Counted from the first letter of the stretch, positions 1 to 5,753 are shown. The stretch is 11,942 nt of DNA from Pseudomonadota bacterium (GCA_021160085.1 JAGHDE010000081.1:1-11942); one strand, 5' to 3'. The notes: a model not told the origin generated them from the letters alone. A program made the numbers and translations.

Positions 1-369
1 AAGCATATTACCTCAGCCCCGTTTCATCCTCAGACTTTAGGAAAACTGGAGGCTTATCACAAGACCCTGAGAAGAGAACTAATCAGCCTTAGATTCTTTG
101 AATCTCCATCTGAGGCTAAAAAAGAGATATTAAGGTTCAACGAGCAATATAACTATGAACGGCCCCATAGTGGTTGCGAGGGGCTCACCCCGGCTGATCG
201 TTATTTTGGGATTGCCTCCCAGTTAAAGGGCATATTTAAAGAGCCGGGAGAAATTCCCCCTATCTACTTAGCGGGTAAATTTCTGGAAAAAGAGATCCGG
301 CTGGTATGGGACCGAAAGAATCTAAATCTTTTTCTCAACAACGATAAGGTAGCATCTTTTCCAGTTTGA
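1..369 (+). CDS. DDE integrase-type transposase, C-terminal fragment (5' end outside the window)
   Basis: Frame 1 is open from the first base to the TGA at 367-369, giving 122 residues with no start, so the gene is cut by the window edge. The fragment begins inside the last catalytic block of an rve/DDE transposase: HPQTLGKLEAYHKTLRREL has the P-x-x-x-G-K-x-E pattern in which the Glu (residue 17) is the expected third acidic catalytic residue. It is followed by FNEQYNYERPHSGCEGLTP, the usual YN-x-x-RPH...L-x-P tail of IS3/IS481-like integrase cores. The last ~60 residues (ending FPV) are a family-specific extension I do not recognise. It differs clearly from the transposase that follows 46 bp downstream, so these are two different elements side by side. 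A contig ending inside a transposase is what a repeat-caused assembly break looks like. Confidence 0.85.
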   Translation, partial: KHITSAPFHPQTLGKLEAYHKTLRRELISLRFFESPSEAKKEILRFNEQYNYERPHSGCEGLTPADRYFGIASQLKGIFKEPGEIPPIYLAGKFLEKEIRLVWDRKNLNLFLNNDKVASFPV

Positions 370-371
370 TA

Positions 372-407
372 ACCTCCTTGATTTATTGTAGGGTATTCCC
401 TGGAGGT
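372..407 (+). promoter_or_regulatory. Strong Shine-Dalgarno of the transposase with a possible masking hairpin
   Basis: GGAGGTGAT (402-410) lies 5 nt before the ATG at 416 and fixes that start. ACCTCC at 372-377 is the exact complement of GGAGGT at 402-407, so an mRNA reading through from the upstream transposase fragment could fold the ribosome site into a 6-bp stem with a 24-nt loop. Masking of transposase initiation on outside transcripts is known in some insertion sequences; here it is only inferred from the pairing. Confidence 0.45.
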
Positions 408-415
408 GATATCCT

Positions 416-1564
416 ATGGTCCGCTATCTCAAGGAAAAGTTTGAAACTTTAAAACTCGCAAGAGAGAACCAGGTATTAAAGAAAAAATGCAAAACCCTTA
501 AGGCCGAGAATGAAATCTTAAAATCGGCCTTAAGGATGCGGGAAGAAAGTGGTAAAAAAAAACGCTGCCTTCCCGCAGAAAAGCTTGAAATATTAAAGAG
601 ATACAATAATATGGTCATTAAAGGCAAAGAAGTTTTACTTGGAACCTTGCTTCTCTATTACGGCATTGGTCGCAGCACTCTCTTTTTTTGGCAGAAACAG
701 TATCAAGAAAATGGTCTTTCGGGTCTGGTAAATAAACCAACTGCCCCAAAATATAGCCCCCACAGAACGCCTTTACTGATAGAGAAGATAGCGCTTAAAA
801 TTTATGATGCCTCCAACAAAAAGGGTTGCCGGATAAAAAAGGGATATAAAAGTATTTCTCAACAATTGACCCTTCTGGGAAAGTATTTTAAAAGGACTCC
901 CCGCACCATAAAAAAGATTCTTATCCGTCACGAAAGAATCAGCGGCATTACCAAAGAGCCTAAGAAATACGGAAAGATTATAGCAGAAAAGGCCAACGAA
1001 CTCTGGGCGATAGATATTACCTGCTTTGGCCCTTTCTATATATTTGGACTTACCGATCTTTATTCCCGGAAGTGCCTGGGTTTAAAACTTGCTCTAAACC
1101 AAACTTCTGAAGCAGCCATTAAACTTGTTAAAGAGGCGATTGCCCGTTATGGAATACCCACTTTTATTTTGAGTGATAATGGTTCCCAGTTTATCGGCAG
1201 AGATCTGACAACCGATACTGAATTTGGTCGTTTTCTCAAATCTCAGGGAATCGAACATAAACGAACCGATTTGGGTTCTCCCTGGCAAAATGGAATCATG
1301 GAGCGATTCTTTGGTTCCCTAAAAAGGGAGTTGCTTTACCTTTTGGAAGATCTTCAGCAAGAAGATGCCCTTACTGATTATCTTTTGGAATACCTGATCT
1401 ATTACAATCGTTATCGACCTCATCAGGGAATTGGAGGTCTTATACCCGATGAGCTTTTCTACGGCAAAAGACTCAGCCCCGATCCTGGCAAGGATTTTGA
1501 ACTGATAGAGAAAACCTTTGCCGATGGCCATCTGATAGCCTTTGAGTTAAAGAAGGCTGCTTAG
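416..1564 (+). CDS. DDE (rve/integrase-core) transposase, IS3/IS481-like, complete
   Basis: This 382-residue protein should cut and join the ends of its own insertion sequence. Residues 1-45 form a Leu/Lys/Glu-rich probable coiled coil. Residues ~55-175 contain helix-turn-helix segments (around YYGIGRSTLFFWQKQY, then KSISQQL and RTPRTIKKIL) of the type used to bind terminal repeats. The catalytic core follows: LWAIDIT gives D200, ILSDNGSQF gives D254, and WQNGIMERFFGSLKREL gives E296; YYNRYRPHQGIGG closes the core. The D254-E296 gap has 41 intervening residues instead of the usual ~35, the extra ones falling in IGRDLTTDTEFG. All three acidic residues are present and the frame is intact, so it may be active. 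The start is set by GGAGGTGAT 5 nt upstream. I could not define terminal inverted repeats or target duplications around it, so element boundaries are unknown. Confidence 0.92.
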   Translation: MVRYLKEKFETLKLARENQVLKKKCKTLKAENEILKSALRMREESGKKKRCLPAEKLEILKRYNNMVIKGKEVLLGTLLLYYGIGRSTLFFWQKQYQENGLSGLVNKPTAPKYSPHRTPLLIEKIALKIYDASNKKGCRIKKGYKSISQQLTLLGKYFKRTPRTIKKILIRHERISGITKEPKKYGKIIAEKANELWAIDITCFGPFYIFGLTDLYSRKCLGLKLALNQTSEAAIKLVKEAIARYGIPTFILSDNGSQFIGRDLTTDTEFGRFLKSQGIEHKRTDLGSPWQNGIMERFFGSLKRELLYLLEDLQQEDALTDYLLEYLIYYNRYRPHQGIGGLIPDELFYGKRLSPDPGKDFELIEKTFADGHLIAFELKKAA

Positions 1565-1829
1565 GTTTTTTCTTGTTCTGGGCGTAAGCAAATAAAGATT
1601 ATGACGCTACAGGAAGATTTCTCCCCAATTTTTGTTTCTTAATGAGAGGAGGTGATCCCTAAAAAATATCAAATCAGAACCTGGGTTTTAAATTACCGTT
1701 TATTTTCAATTAACAATATGGAGGATTTGCCTTAAATTTTTTTCTAATGGTTCATAAATTGAGCCTTTCAGAACAGGGAAGAATATTTTATCCTTGAAGT
1801 CTAAAATGTCTTGACATAGAACAGTAAAT
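1565..1829. other. Non-coding gap after the transposase, AT-rich
   Basis: This stretch has no credible gene. It presumably contains the downstream end of the insertion sequence, but no inverted partner of the 370-415 region is evident. It holds AGGAGGTGATCC at 1647-1658, a 12-nt match to the complement of the usual 16S rRNA 3' end, without a convincing gene after it. Near the end, TTGACA (1811-1816) resembles a -35 box, but no good -10 follows at the normal distance. No toxin gene is visible ahead of the antitoxin-like gene that starts at 1830. Confidence 0.5.
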
Positions 1830-2180
1830 ATGGAATACCAGACAATTAAGGAAAATGGAAAAGTAAAGTTTGTGGTACTGCCAGTCAACATTTTCCAGGC
1901 TATCCTTGACCGCCTGGAAGATGAATCCGATCTGCGCGACATTCGTGAAGTTAGGTCTGAACCGCTATATGATCAAAGCGAAGCGGAAAACTATATCTTT
2001 ATGAATCCTGTCAAACGGGAGCGCCTTGAAAGGGGATGGACTCAGCAAAAACTTGCCAATCGAATCGGGGTAAAACAGGCTACCGTGGCAAAATGGGAAC
2101 GAGAAGGCGCTGTTTATCGCAAAACAACCAGACAAAAGTTGGCTAAAGTCTTCGGAATAAGCGAGGCAAGTTTCTCTTAA
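1830..2180 (+). CDS. XRE-type helix-turn-helix protein, HigA/antitoxin-like, orphan
   Basis: This 116-residue protein has two parts. Residues 1-45 (MEYQTIKENGKVKFVVLPVN, then a helical IFQAILDRLEDESDLRDIRE) resemble the short N-terminal module of antitoxins paired with RelE/HigB-type toxins. Residues ~60-113 are a classic HTH_3 domain: RERLERGWTQQKLANRIGV, then KQATVAKWEREG, the recognition helix region, then RQKLAKVFGI. Members of this group bind their own promoter and neutralise a toxin usually encoded just upstream. No toxin gene is found on either side, so it is an orphan or the remnant of a pair. The ATG lacks a recognisable Shine-Dalgarno (AGAACAGTAAAT precedes it), yet the next in-frame upstream codons end at a TGA at 1812-1814, and the N-terminus matches the family start. 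Expression is therefore uncertain; a pure transcriptional regulator is the alternative role. Confidence 0.75.
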   Translation: MEYQTIKENGKVKFVVLPVNIFQAILDRLEDESDLRDIREVRSEPLYDQSEAENYIFMNPVKRERLERGWTQQKLANRIGVKQATVAKWEREGAVYRKTTRQKLAKVFGISEASFS

Positions 2181-2224
2181 AAAATGACAACCCATGAGCT
2201 CTTCCGGGGACCGGATTGCCTCAT

Positions 2225-2240
2225 ATTAAATGTTACCGAA
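2225..2240 (+). repeat. Direct repeat copy 1 (ATTAAATGTTACCGAA)
   Basis: Matches the copy at 2271-2286 at 15 of 16 bases, 46 bp apart start to start, upstream of the broken transposase. The position and spacing suggest subterminal transposase-binding repeats marking the left end of that element; this role is inferred. Confidence 0.6.
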
Positions 2241-2270
2241 ATGGTGATTAAAAGGGATTGTTGACTCATA

Positions 2271-2286
2271 ATTAGATGTTACCGAA
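2271..2286 (+). repeat. Direct repeat copy 2 (ATTAGATGTTACCGAA)
   Basis: Second copy of the 16-base repeat. It also overlaps a small dyad, GATGTT-ACCG-AACATC at 2275-2290, with perfect 6-bp arms. It lies 27 bp before the ATG of the broken transposase, so it could serve both for end recognition and for control of that gene. Confidence 0.55.
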
Positions 2287-2313
2287 CATCGATTTCTAAA
2301 AGGAGGGATAATT

Positions 2314-2473
2314 ATGAGTCCGCGGTCCAAACGAGAGTATCGTGAGGCGGTCCACCACAAAGCCAGGCACACTGCTACGAAAACAAATCCCTATCAATAC
2401 CAGCCAATGGGATGAATCACATCCGGGGTTCCTCGAAGCCGATACCGTCGCTTACTGCGGCACCTCCATCGCC
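2314..2473 (+). pseudogene. Broken DDE transposase/integrase, start plus part of catalytic core, internal deletion
   Basis: AAAGGAGGGATAATTATG gives an excellent ribosome site for an ATG at 2314 that encodes MSPRSKREYREAV, which I recognise as the usual beginning of a ~400-residue DDE integrase family common in anaerobic Deltaproteobacteria and relatives. That frame then runs into a stop at 2413-2415. From about 2345 the +1 frame takes over with TTKPGTLLRKQIPI and PGFLEADTVAYCGTSIA, which resembles the first catalytic-Asp block of the same family (ADTVA-CG, Asp codon 2441-2443). The DNA-binding region between the two pieces is missing, and the second Asp and the Glu are absent, so the protein cannot be active. 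Homology after about 2473 is lost; 2474-2530 (reading YIRPWDTKNPNAFETDFT then TGA) is unassigned. Family recall is from memory, so a search should confirm it. Confidence 0.65.
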
Positions 2474-2530
2474 TACATTCGTCCTTGGGATACAAAAAAC
2501 CCAAATGCTTTTGAAACTGATTTTACTTGA

Positions 2531-2971
2531 CCAGATCATAGCCGAAAGGTACCGATCAACGACACGCTGACCGGGGTCTTAAAGGAAGCGCTGAGAAAAA
2601 GCAAAGGCTCGTCAGAGTATTTATTCACCAATTACAAGGGAGAGCCTTACAAGGATATTAAAAACGGGTTTTGGCAAGCGATAGAACAAGCCGGGCTGGT
2701 ACGGCATGAAATGAGAAACGGCAAGATGAGAAAGGTGCGGTTTCGGTTCCATGATCTCCGGCATACTTTCGGCACCAGGCTTGGTATGAAAGGGGTTGAC
2801 TTGAAAACGGTTATGGATATAATGGGTCACAAGACTTACAAAGTGGCCATGAGATACCAACATCCCGCACCCGAACATAAGCTGGATGCAGTCAAGTTTT
2901 TGGATGCAGTCCCATCAATTTTTACAACCGGGGCAAAAGCAGGGGTTGTTCGGTTGCCCGTAAGTATTTGA
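2531..2971 (+). pseudogene. Tyrosine recombinase (phage-type integrase), C-terminal catalytic remnant
   Basis: After the TGA at 2528-2530 the same frame is open to the TGA at 2969-2971 and reads as the second half of a tyrosine recombinase: RKVPINDTL, then SEYLFTNYKGEPY, FHDLRHTFGTRL (box II, His codon 2750-2752 and Arg codon 2759-2761), VMDIMGHKTYKVAMRYQH (second His codon 2828-2830 and the expected Tyr nucleophile codon 2855-2857). The N-terminal arm-binding and core-binding domains and the first catalytic Arg are missing, so it cannot recombine DNA. The ATG at 2711 lies within conserved sequence and is not a natural start. The gene ends 12 bp before a tRNA-Ser gene, the typical neighbourhood of integrases from tRNA-targeting prophages or integrative elements. 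It is probably the scar of such an element, later hit by the transposase relic just upstream. Confidence 0.85.
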
Positions 2972-2983
2972 TATTATTGCTAT

Positions 2984-3068
2984 GGAGGGATGGCCGAGTG
3001 GCTGAAGGCGGCGGTCTTGAAAACCGTTTTCCGGAGACGGGACGTGGGTTCGAATCCTACTCCCTCCG
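2984..3068 (+). tRNA. tRNA-Ser (UGA anticodon)
   Basis: An 85-nt tRNA with acceptor arms GGAGGGA (2984-2990) and TCCCTCC (3061-3067) and discriminator G at 3068. The anticodon loop CTTGAAA has TGA at 3018-3020, closed by a 5-bp stem. The long variable arm (around TTTTCCGGAGACGGGAC) is typical of serine tRNAs, and the T loop reads GGGTTCGAATCC. CCA is not encoded (TTT follows), so it must be added enzymatically. It would decode UCA and, with wobble, other UCN codons. Confidence 0.97.
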
Positions 3069-3138
3069 TTTAATATTTTATAAAAAAAGGCGGGTAATTA
3101 AAGAAGAAAATTAGTTTATGGGAATTAGAAAATCAAGC

Positions 3139-3231
3139 GGAGAGATGGCCGAGCTGGCTGAAGGCGCTCGCCTGCTAAGCGAGTGTACGCCGAAAGGTGT
3201 ACCGAGGGTTCGAATCCCTCTCTCTCCGCCA
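3139..3231 (+). tRNA. tRNA-Ser (GCU anticodon), CCA encoded
   Basis: Acceptor arms GGAGAGA (3139-3145) and TCTCTCC (3221-3227), discriminator G 3228, and encoded CCA 3229-3231. The anticodon stem CTCGC/GCGAG encloses CTGCTAA with GCT at 3174-3176, so it reads AGC/AGU. The long variable arm (TGTACGCCGAAAGGTGTACC) is diagnostic for class II serine tRNA. It sits 70 bp after the UGA tRNA, probably in one transcript. The two differ in whether CCA is encoded. Confidence 0.97.
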
Positions 3232-3257
3232 TTTTTTGAGCTTAATTCTTGACAAGT

Positions 3258-3650
3258 TTATTTTTGAATCGGCCACATTTCTCTATCCTGCAAAACTTCC
3301 CTGAAAGCCTTGAGCGCTGAATTAACAACCGGCATCCCGGCATAGGTTGCCACTTGAAATATCACCTCAGTAATTTCTTCCGGCGAACATCCTACGTTCA
3401 ATCCAGCATGGATATGCAACTTGAGTTCATCACTGCGTTCAAGAGCGGTAAGAACAGCAATGGCACTCAATTGTCGAATTGGGTGGGAGATTTTTTCCCG
3501 GGAGTATAGCTGCCCGGTGATAAAGAGCGAGAAGTCACGGGCTAAATCCTTGTCAAAAGATCGCCACAAGCTATAAGGCCGTTCTCCTTTGCAGCCTTTA
3601 AAATAGAGTTCTGCTGTCTTTTTTGTTTTTTCCTCCAACTTTTTTTCCAT
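3258..3650 (-). CDS. Carboxymuconolactone decarboxylase (CMD) family protein
   Basis: This 130-residue all-helical protein belongs to the CMD/AhpD-like superfamily, which includes PcaC gamma-carboxymuconolactone decarboxylase. Residues ~36-70 (RDFSLFITGQLYSREKIS, then IRQLSAIAVLTAL) and ~75-117 (ELKLHIHAGLNVGCSPEEI, then IFQVATYAGMPVVNSAL) match the family core at its usual length. The AhpD-type CxxC redox pair is absent (only C20 and C88, far apart), so a peroxidase-partner role is unlikely. E75, H79 and H81 lie in the conserved H-x-H region. The real substrate is unknown; many family members in anaerobes are not protocatechuate enzymes. AAGGAA lies 6 nt before the ATG, and a consensus promoter is upstream. 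It diverges from gcdA and converges on the tRNA-Ser genes, ending 26 bp after the GCU tRNA. Confidence 0.88.
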   Translation of the reverse strand: MEKKLEEKTKKTAELYFKGCKGERPYSLWRSFDKDLARDFSLFITGQLYSREKISHPIRQLSAIAVLTALERSDELKLHIHAGLNVGCSPEEITEVIFQVATYAGMPVVNSALKAFREVLQDREMWPIQK

Positions 3651-3726
3651 GAATAGTTCCTTTTTGTTTTTTATTCCTGGTTTATCAGCTATTGGGGATG
3701 GTTGAAAACTTTGAATTGTGAGGTTA

Positions 3727-3756
3727 ATTATAGGGTTGATGAAAAGAAGATGTCAA
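3727..3756 (-). promoter_or_regulatory. Consensus sigma-70-type promoter of the CMD-family gene
   Basis: On the minus strand, TTGACA (seen as TGTCAA at 3751-3756) and TATAAT (seen as ATTATA at 3727-3732) are separated by 18 bp. Both hexamers are perfect. They lie about 76 bp upstream of the ATG at 3650, pointing to a leader of roughly 70 nt and strong, probably housekeeping expression. Confidence 0.8.
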
Positions 3757-3843
3757 GTAAAAGCAGGAGAAGATAATGGGTTTGGTATAAACTGAAAAAT
3801 TCAGAGAGCGGATAGAAGCTTTTTTGCACCAAATCTAATAATC

Positions 3844-3873
3844 TTGACAATGTATATATTATTATGGTAATTA
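3844..3873 (+). promoter_or_regulatory. Probable promoter of gcdA
   Basis: A perfect -35 box TTGACA (3844-3849) is followed, 18 bp on, by TAATTA (3868-3873), a weaker -10 box in a very AT-rich stretch. The ATG is at 3946, so the leader would be about 65 nt, ending in AAGGAGG (3929-3935) 10 nt before the start. It is divergent from the CMD promoter, about 90 bp away, leaving room for a shared operator, but I see no clear operator repeat. Confidence 0.5.
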
Positions 3874-3945
3874 AATCTATTTTGTTAACCTATAGTTTTT
3901 TAGCGATGTTGTTAAATATATTTTTACGAAGGAGGTAAAAAACAA

Positions 3946-5679
3946 ATGCGACCATATTTTGAAAAAATGACTGAATTCGGGAAGCCGTTAAGCGATGCCC
4001 AGAAGAAAAAAATGGAAGGGAGCATTAAGCAGATCAGAGAGGTAGAGGATGTTATCGCCGGAGAGGTGGAAAGAGTTAAGAATGCCGGTATTCCTGCTGA
4101 GAAGGTAAACAAGCGAGGATCTTGGACTGTTTATCAACGGATTGAATATCTGGTGGATCCGGGAACATGGTGTCCTTTACATACTTTGTTTGACCCTATG
4201 GAGGAAGAATCCGGGACAACCGGTGTTGTTGATGGATTAGGGAGGATCGATGGGAAATGGGCTGTTATTATAGGGTTTGATAATAAGGTCATGGCAGGGG
4301 CCTGGATTGCAGGACAGGCGGAAAATATTCTGCGGGTTACTGATCTGGCGAAACGCCTTCATGTTCCTCTGGTATGGCTGGTAAACTGCAGTGGTGTAAA
4401 GCTTCCGGAACAGGAGAAGGTATACGCCAACCGAAGAGGAAGCGGAACGTGTTTCTTTAGGCACGCAGAGCTGGAAAAATTAGGTATCCCGGTTTTGGCG
4501 GGAATTTGGGGAACCAATCCAGCCGGCGGTGGATATCAGGCAATCAGCCCAACCCTTCTTTTAGCTCACAAAGATTGTAACATGGCTGTTGGTGGTGGTG
4601 GTATTGTAGGCGGAATGAGCCCGAAAGGATTTTTTGATGAAGAAGCGGCGGATCAGCTTATTGACGCTACCAGAAAATTTAAAGCGGTAGCTCCCGGCCG
4701 GGTGGAAATTCATCACGATTCAACCGGGTTCTTCCGAGAAGTATACGAGACCGAAGAGGGAGTATTAGATGCCATTAAAGGGTATATGAAGGGCATGCCT
4801 TCCTATGACCCCAAATTTTTCCGAGTAGCCGAACCAAAAGACCCAAAATTTTCCCAGGATGATATCGATTATTTGCTACCCTTTAATCAAAAAATGGCTT
4901 ACAATTTTGATGAAATCTTAGCTCGACTGACCGATAATAGCGAGCACCTGGAGTTCAGACCTGATTATGGCCCGGAAGTATACACCGGACTGGCAAAAAT
5001 CGACGGTTTTGCAGTTGGAGTTATTGGCAACCGCTCGGGTTTTCTGCCTAAAGGGTATCCTGAATATGCTCCTTACCCGGGGATTGGTGGAAAGCTTTAC
5101 CGCCAGGGTCTTATTAAGATGAATGAGTTTGTTACCCTCTGTGGCAGGGACAGGGTGCCGATTATCTGGTTTCAGGACACCTCCGGGATTGATGTAGGTG
5201 ATATTGCTGAAAAAGCCGAGTTGTTAGGATTGGGCCAGTCGCTCATCTACTCGATTGAGCAGACCGATGTTCCCCAGATGCTGGTTGTTTTAAGAAAGGG
5301 AACCGCTGCTGCCCATTATATCATGGGTGGACCTACAGCGAACAACACCAACGCTTTTACTTTAGGCACGCCTTTAACAGAAATTTATGTAATGCACGGA
5401 GAAACAGCCGCGGCAGCTTCTTTTTCAAGAAGGCTGGTGAAAGAAAAGGACGCGGATCGGCCTTTAGGTCCCACCATTGACAAGATGAATGCTCTGGCAA
5501 AAGATTATTTTGACAAGTCAAGGCCCGATTATTGCGCAAAGACGGGATTTGTGGATGAAGTGGTTCGGCTTTCTGATATTAGAAAGTATATGGTCGCTTT
5601 TACTGATGCCGCTTATCAGAATCCAACGTCGATTTGTCCGCATCATCACATGATGATTCCGAGGATCGCCAAGGGCTAA
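3946..5679 (+). CDS. gcdA: Glutaconyl-CoA decarboxylase alpha subunit (carboxyltransferase)
   Basis: The enzyme transfers the carboxyl group of glutaconyl-CoA to a biotin carrier, giving crotonyl-CoA; in the full complex, decarboxylation of carboxybiotin by the membrane subunit exports Na+. The 577 residues match the Acidaminococcus GcdA (~587) from end to end, as I recall that sequence. The N-terminal carboxyltransferase half carries NKRG (55-58), NCSGVKLPEQEKVY (147-160), GTNPAGGGY (189-197) and AVGGGGIVGGMSPKG (214-228). The C-terminal half carries GIGGKLYRQGLIKMNEFVTLC (from 379), DTSGIDVG (411-418), LRKGTAAAHYIMGGP (449-463) and AYQNPTSICP (556-565). No deletions or missing motifs are seen. 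AAGGAGG 10 nt upstream sets the start. It stands alone between its own promoter and a strong terminator, so gcdB/C/D must be elsewhere. Related acyl-CoA carboxyltransferases are the alternative, but the fit to GcdA is much better. Confidence 0.95.
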   Translation: MRPYFEKMTEFGKPLSDAQKKKMEGSIKQIREVEDVIAGEVERVKNAGIPAEKVNKRGSWTVYQRIEYLVDPGTWCPLHTLFDPMEEESGTTGVVDGLGRIDGKWAVIIGFDNKVMAGAWIAGQAENILRVTDLAKRLHVPLVWLVNCSGVKLPEQEKVYANRRGSGTCFFRHAELEKLGIPVLAGIWGTNPAGGGYQAISPTLLLAHKDCNMAVGGGGIVGGMSPKGFFDEEAADQLIDATRKFKAVAPGRVEIHHDSTGFFREVYETEEGVLDAIKGYMKGMPSYDPKFFRVAEPKDPKFSQDDIDYLLPFNQKMAYNFDEILARLTDNSEHLEFRPDYGPEVYTGLAKIDGFAVGVIGNRSGFLPKGYPEYAPYPGIGGKLYRQGLIKMNEFVTLCGRDRVPIIWFQDTSGIDVGDIAEKAELLGLGQSLIYSIEQTDVPQMLVVLRKGTAAAHYIMGGPTANNTNAFTLGTPLTEIYVMHGETAAAASFSRRLVKEKDADRPLGPTIDKMNALAKDYFDKSRPDYCAKTGFVDEVVRLSDIRKYMVAFTDAAYQNPTSICPHHHMMIPRIAKG

Positions 5680-5710
5680 ATAGAAAGCTTAAACTTTGAT
5701 GTGAAAAAGT

Positions 5711-5753
5711 TTCGCCGGGAAACGGTTATATTCTGTTTCTCGGCGAATTTTTT
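5711..5753. terminator. Strong intrinsic terminator after gcdA, probably bidirectional
   Basis: TTCGCCGGGAAAC (5711-5723) pairs with GTTTCTCGGCGAA (5735-5747) over 13 bp with one G-T wobble, with an 11-nt loop, followed by six T (5748-5753). The AAAAA at 5704-5708 gives a U-tract on the other strand, so it should also stop transcription of the converging NifU-like gene. It begins 31 bp after the gcdA stop. Confidence 0.9.

Noticed and set aside
1647..1658. Fragment of a 16S rRNA gene on the minus strand
   Set aside because: Only 12 bases match; the sequence on both sides departs immediately from 16S rRNA (CT follows instead of the conserved AG).
1706..1942. Open frames antisense to real genes, such as the minus-strand frame at 1706-1942 and those inside gcdA (4237-4464, 5357-5539)
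   Set aside because: They have no ribosome site or recognisable domain, and low-complexity or unlikely composition, and they overlap well-supported coding regions in the other strand.
2711..2971. An intact 86-residue recombinase gene starting at ATG 2711
   Set aside because: Conserved recombinase sequence continues upstream of this ATG to about 2543, and there is no Shine-Dalgarno, so the ATG is an internal codon of a truncated gene.
2946..2977. Promoter for the tRNA-Ser genes (TTGTTC with TGATAT or TATTAT)
   Set aside because: The boxes are poor matches, and the start would fall only about 3 nt before the mature tRNA; the true promoter may lie further upstream inside the recombinase relic, but nothing stands out.
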